DNA of 8,723 nt from JALSIF01 sp026981635 [NCBI: bacterium] (GTDB lineage Bacteria > 4484-113 > JALSIF01): positions 1-8,723 of the forward strand of contig JALSIF010000302.1 of NCBI GenBank assembly GCA_026981635.1, read 5' to 3'. Positions 5,623 through 8,723 of the stretch are shown here, in pieces. Each line of letters opens with the position of its first letter. Positions within the stretch are counted from its first letter, which is position 1. The position numbers and the translations under genes were made by a program. The notes beneath the pieces are model-generated. The model saw only the letters and a program-made list of their open reading frames with translations. It was not told where the DNA came from and searched no databases.

Positions 5623-6501
5623 ATGGGAAGGTCCATTCTGCCTAAGGCTCCTGCCACCTTTATCCCCGTTCTCCTCCTCGTTGCCCTGCTCACTTCACCT
5701 ACCCCCAGCTACGGTCAGGGGAAGCTCATCAAGGTCATCTACGGCCCCGAGTTTTCCTCCATGAAGCTGGCCCTGCCCACCGGAAGTCCGGTTGAACTGG
5801 CCGGTGGCTTTAAGGGGTTTCTGGTTACTCCCAAGGAGTCGGGAGAGGAAGTACCGCTTCTGGTGCTGCTTCACGAACATGGCGGACGGGGCGACACCTT
5901 TGCCAGCATAAGCCGCTATGTAAAGATCAAGTCCGCCTACATCCTCTCCATCCAGGGCCGCTTCAGGGCGGTCACCCCGGAGGGGGAGAAGATGGACGGC
6001 TACTCCTGGTGGGAGCTTGGCCCAGACAGCACTGAGCAGAGTCAGCACGACTCCCTGGTCAGGGAAAGCCAGGCACTGGATGAGGCCATCCAGCAGTTCC
6101 TCCACAGCCAGCCCACCATTGACCCCAACAAGGTGGTTCTGATTGGCTTCGCCCAGGGATCCAGGATGGCCCAGGAACTGGCCGGTCGCTTCCCCAGCCA
6201 CTATGCCGGGGTGGTTCTATTTGGCGGCTACGGTGAGCTGGAGGCTGACTGGAAGAGCAGCCTAAGCCAGACCGGCACCCCGCCCAGCTTTTTCATCTCC
6301 ATTGGGGATGGTGACAAGCACACCCCCCTGGAGCTGGCCAAACAGCTCAAGTCCGACCTGGAAAGTCTGGGAGCCGATGTAATCCTCACCTACGTAAACA
6401 AGACCCACCAGATCATTGCCAGCGAATTTGACCAGATGAACCGCTGGCTCGGCAAGCTACTGGGCTATCCCCTTGTTGGCACTGCGGGCATCTCCTCCTA
6501 G
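5623..6501 (+). CDS. Secreted alpha/beta-hydrolase-fold protein lacking the nucleophile serine
   Basis: A 292-residue protein with a signal peptide (K8, hydrophobic 13-24, likely cleavage after about G31). The mature part resembles the phospholipase/carboxylesterase (acyl-protein thioesterase-like) branch of the alpha/beta hydrolases. VPLLVLLHEHGGRGD (77-91) is the oxyanion-loop strand, NKVVLIGFAQGSRMA (169-183) the nucleophile elbow, VVLFGGYGE (197-205) the next strand, ISIGDGDKHTP (225-235) the acid-loop region with D231, and KTHQI (260-264) the histidine region with H262. Relatives have G-F-S-Q-G at the elbow; here residue 177 is Ala (GCC at 6151-6153), so ordinary serine hydrolase chemistry should be lost unless S180 stands in. 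The length without the signal is slightly larger than the roughly 220-residue core family. It is the first gene of a plus-strand set with a secreted protein (41-base gap) and a transporter. The fold is well supported; function is open. Confidence 0.85.
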   Translation: MGRSILPKAPATFIPVLLLVALLTSPTPSYGQGKLIKVIYGPEFSSMKLALPTGSPVELAGGFKGFLVTPKESGEEVPLLVLLHEHGGRGDTFASISRYVKIKSAYILSIQGRFRAVTPEGEKMDGYSWWELGPDSTEQSQHDSLVRESQALDEAIQQFLHSQPTIDPNKVVLIGFAQGSRMAQELAGRFPSHYAGVVLFGGYGELEADWKSSLSQTGTPPSFFISIGDGDKHTPLELAKQLKSDLESLGADVILTYVNKTHQIIASEFDQMNRWLGKLLGYPLVGTAGISS

Positions 6502-6529
6502 GCAGGAATTCCTCATCCGCACTGATAAA

Positions 6530-6552
6530 CTCTGCCCGGCTGATGGGCAGAG
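6530..6552 (+). promoter_or_regulatory. Perfect 8-bp inverted repeat enclosing the start codon of the second operon gene
   Basis: CTCTGCCC (6530-6537) and GGGCAGAG (6545-6552) are perfect complements with a 7-base loop GGCTGAT; the AUG (6543-6545) sits at the loop-stem boundary. No Shine-Dalgarno precedes this start. Upstream in the same 41-base gap lies a 10-base palindrome AGGAATTCCT (6504-6513). The hairpin would hinder independent initiation, which suggests translation depends on ribosomes or structure from the upstream cistron. Confidence 0.5.
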
Positions 6553-7358
6553 CCACACCACTGCGATTAGGATCTCCATCGTTTGGGCTGGTTCTCCTCT
6601 CCTCCTTCCTACTCCTTACCCTCTCAGCCCATGCCACCCCCAACCGCTTCCCCCGTCTGCTTGACTACTTCGTTCCCTACCTGGACGACTGGGAGATTGC
6701 CACCTCCCTGCTGGAAGGCAAACCTGAGGAGGGAAAGGCAATCTTTGCCGAGCTATACGAGCGCACCGACCGAGAGGGGGCCCATCTGGTTCTGGCCGAA
6801 CTTGACCTGCTTGGCCGGGTAATGGTGGCGGCAGAGCTTATGGGGAAGGGGGAAATACCCCCCGCCAAGCTTTTTGCCTACCCCCTGAAGGGGGACCTTA
6901 CCAACTCGCTGGGGCTGGTTGAGGTGGAGGTACTGGTGGTGGAAGGAGACCAGAGGCGCTACGAGAAGCGACTGGTCAGTCTGGCCCGCTGCTGGCGGGA
7001 ACTTGACCGCTTCAGGGACAGGCTAGGTCAGGCCCTCATTGGGAGGACGATGCCCCAGGCTGCCCTAGCCATGCTAGAACTCATCGCCTCACCCCCAGGC
7101 TTTCCCGAACTGAGGGGGGAGCTGGTGGAGGAGATGGGGGAAGGGGGAGAGGAGGAGCTCTGGTTAAGAAAGCTCTTTGCTCCCCTGCGCGAGCCCCTGC
7201 TTCTCATCTCAGTCCGGCTAAGCAGCGAGCTCTCCAAGCAGGAGGAAGTGGATGACCAAACCCGCCAACTACTTTCCCGCTTTGCCGAGCTTAGCCTGAA
7301 ACAGGCCCGCCGCTCAGCCATCCCGCTGGCAAGCCTCACCCCACCCGAGGGAGGGTAA
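6543..7358 (+). CDS. Secreted protein of unknown family (271 aa)
   Basis: I do not recognise this family. It has a good signal peptide: basic start (R3, R8), hydrophobic 14-28, SAHA|TP cleavage after about residue 31. The mature chain is rich in Leu and Glu and looks almost entirely helical (for example EIATSLLEGKPEEGKAIFAE, 51-70, then YERTDREGAHLVLAELDLL, 72-90), with a Glu/Gly-rich stretch at about 194-206 and amphipathic C-terminal helices at 215-258. A helical-repeat fold is possible but no repeat unit is clear. One cysteine (C150). The start is preceded by no ribosome binding site and lies in a hairpin; the frame is open further upstream without a better start, and this start gives a proper signal-peptide n-region. 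It lies 41 bases after the hydrolase-fold gene and 15 before the transporter, so it is most likely the middle gene of one operon. It is probably periplasmic or extracellular. Confidence 0.8.
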   Translation: MGRATPLRLGSPSFGLVLLSSFLLLTLSAHATPNRFPRLLDYFVPYLDDWEIATSLLEGKPEEGKAIFAELYERTDREGAHLVLAELDLLGRVMVAAELMGKGEIPPAKLFAYPLKGDLTNSLGLVEVEVLVVEGDQRRYEKRLVSLARCWRELDRFRDRLGQALIGRTMPQAALAMLELIASPPGFPELRGELVEEMGEGGEEELWLRKLFAPLREPLLLISVRLSSELSKQEEVDDQTRQLLSRFAELSLKQARRSAIPLASLTPPEGG

Positions 7359-7359
7359 T

Positions 7360-7365
7360 AGGAAG
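7360..7365 (+). promoter_or_regulatory. Ribosome binding site of the MFS-type transporter
   Basis: AGGAAG lies eight bases before ATG 7374 and just after the stop of the preceding gene (7356-7358). It supports this start and translational coupling. Confidence 0.6.
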
Positions 7366-7373
7366 CTCCAGCC

Positions 7374-8723
7374 ATGGCGGTCCTCAGGGTCACCATCCGA
7401 ACCATGCGCATCGCCATTGCCGAGGGGGTGGGCTGGTCCCTCTACGCCAACCTGATTCAGGGCGCATTCCTCACCGGCTACGCCCTGCTGCTGGACGCCA
7501 ACCCACTGGTATTGGGGTACCTGGGCACGCTGCCCTTTGTGGGCAACTTCATCGGCATCTTTGTTGCCCCCTGGATTGAGCGTCATCGTGACTACAAGCG
7601 GATCACTGTAATCGCCGAAACAGGTGCCCGTCTCTGCTGGCTGATCCCCTTGGCCAACCTGTTCATCTCTTCCACCCAGGTAAAGCTTGCCGTACTGCTG
7701 GGGGCGGCCACCCTGAGCTACCTGCTCCACGCCCCCGCCGCCCTGGCCTGGTGGTCGTGGATGGCCAAGGTGATCCCGCCCCATGTCAGGGGAAGCTTCT
7801 TCATGACCCGAAACACGGTGATGGGCGTGGCGGGGCTTTTTGCCGCCACCATCGCCAGCCGTTTCGCCGACCACTTCCTCGGCCCCATGAAGGAGGCGGT
7901 GGCCAAAGCCCAGGGTCTTCCCCTGAGCGAGGTAAGCGAGCGCCTGCTGGAGGTGGGAAAGGCCGAGTGGGTCTTTGTGACCATTTTCGTCGTTGCCGTC
8001 CTGTTTAGCGCCCTCAGCCTATGGCTCTTGGTAGTTCAGCCTGCCCCCCGTCCCCGCAGTCTGAGAGGCGAGGAGCCGCCCTCCATGGCGGCCCCCATAG
8101 CCGATCGGCACTTTGCCCGCTTTCTTTTGTTCACCCTGGTCTTCTCCTTGGCCAACGGGCTGGTCAGCCCCTTCTATATCCCCTTCATGTTGGAGGATCT
8201 GGGCACCTCCTACTTTCAGGTGATCATCTGGCAGTGGCTGGCGGTGGGAACCATGATCATCACCACCCCGATCTTCATCCGCCGGCTTGACCTGTGGGGA
8301 AACCACCGCACCCTGGTGAGGGGGGTGGCCGGAGTGGTTGTGCTTCCCATCATCTTTGCCCTCGCCCGGCCCGACAACTACCTCCCCCTGTGGATTGACG
8401 CCGTCTTTTCAGGGATCGCCTGGCCGCTGGTCAACCTGGCGGTATCAAACCTGGTCATCGGCGAGGCACCAGAGGGTAAGCGGGCCGCCTACGTGGCCTG
8501 GAACTCGGCCCTGGGAGGGGCTGCCTTCTTTGTGGGAGGAATTGTGGGGGGAGGAATAGTTAGCCTAACTGGGAAGTTGCTATCTGGCCTTCCCGATGGG
8601 GAGCTTGGGTTTATTTTTAGCGGCTACCAGAGCGTGATGCTGCTTGCCACCCTGGGCAGGCTATTTTCCCTTATCCTCATCCTGCCCTATCGGGAGCGCT
8701 TCCCCGCCCGCCGGCCCGAACCG
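7374..8723 (+). CDS. MFS-type transporter, 3' end outside the window
   Basis: The frame is open from ATG 7374 to the window edge (450 codons, no stop). The protein is strongly hydrophobic, with about 12 membrane segments at roughly 20-40, 45-66, 79-98, 104-128, 144-163, 198-221, 248-270, 281-301, 313-331, 338-361, 374-398 and 417-439, so nearly the whole transporter is present. A charged loop WIERHRDYKRI (67-77) between helices 2 and 3 matches the position of the MFS signature loop; PPHVRGSFFMTRN (135-147) between helices 4 and 5 carries the conserved RG; FIRRLDLWGN (301-310) is the loop 8-9 counterpart. An extracytoplasmic insert of about 35 residues (164-198) and a cytoplasmic linker at 222-246 split the halves. 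Substrate unknown. It follows two secreted proteins with a 15-base gap, so it may move something they bind. The chain may end soon after the window, since the last residues are a charged tail. Confidence 0.88.
   Translation, partial: MAVLRVTIRTMRIAIAEGVGWSLYANLIQGAFLTGYALLLDANPLVLGYLGTLPFVGNFIGIFVAPWIERHRDYKRITVIAETGARLCWLIPLANLFISSTQVKLAVLLGAATLSYLLHAPAALAWWSWMAKVIPPHVRGSFFMTRNTVMGVAGLFAATIASRFADHFLGPMKEAVAKAQGLPLSEVSERLLEVGKAEWVFVTIFVVAVLFSALSLWLLVVQPAPRPRSLRGEEPPSMAAPIADRHFARFLLFTLVFSLANGLVSPFYIPFMLEDLGTSYFQVIIWQWLAVGTMIITTPIFIRRLDLWGNHRTLVRGVAGVVVLPIIFALARPDNYLPLWIDAVFSGIAWPLVNLAVSNLVIGEAPEGKRAAYVAWNSALGGAAFFVGGIVGGGIVSLTGKLLSGLPDGELGFIFSGYQSVMLLATLGRLFSLILILPYRERFPARRPEP

Noticed and set aside
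5695-6201. A 168-codon minus-strand frame inside the hydrolase-fold gene
   Set aside because: It is antisense to conserved hydrolase motifs, with no start signal and biased composition.
7314-7874. A 186-codon minus-strand frame opposite the transporter
   Set aside because: The plus strand encodes a clear 12-helix transporter here; the antisense product is Gly/Gln/His-rich and without features.

Overview
The window (8,723 bases, GC-rich, nearly gap-free coding) looks like chromosomal DNA of a bacterium with no sign of a plasmid, phage, insertion sequence or CRISPR array. GatB (indirect Gln-/Asn-tRNA charging), a CsoR-type repressor, a Tat-exported protein and several start codons lying 6-7 bases after a -10-like hexamer fit a GC-rich, possibly thermophilic bacterium of a poorly sampled lineage (Chloroflexota-, Deinococcota- or candidate-phylum-like). 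The phylum cannot be fixed from this sequence alone.

Left part, minus strand (positions 1-5174, read right to left): a small copper-type CsoR repressor (4893-5174); a Tat-signal protein of the alkaline phosphatase/sulfatase fold (3560-4753); an unrecognised membrane-anchored protein of 474 residues (2082-3506); an M19 dipeptidase (1020-2030); and the N-terminal two thirds of gatB (2-988, running off the window). Gaps are 31-139 bases, so some co-transcription is likely, but candidate promoters directly in front of csoR, the dipeptidase and perhaps gatB suggest several transcription units.

Middle (5175-5622): a tRNA-Arg(UCU) gene on the plus strand with encoded CCA. Facing it on the minus strand is what I read as an unannotated small RNA of about 134 nt. 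It has a perfect TTGACA/TATAAT promoter, a foldable body with a GNRA-capped hairpin, and a strong intrinsic terminator. It matches no RNA family I can recognise.

Right part, plus strand (5623-8723): an apparent three-gene operon made of a secreted alpha/beta-hydrolase-fold protein whose nucleophile-elbow serine is alanine, a secreted protein of unknown family, and an MFS-type transporter that runs off the window.

The points most worth a second look are the small RNA, the hairpins that bury two start codons (4739-4781 and 6530-6552), the recurring leaderless-type promoters, and the catalytically degenerate secreted proteins.
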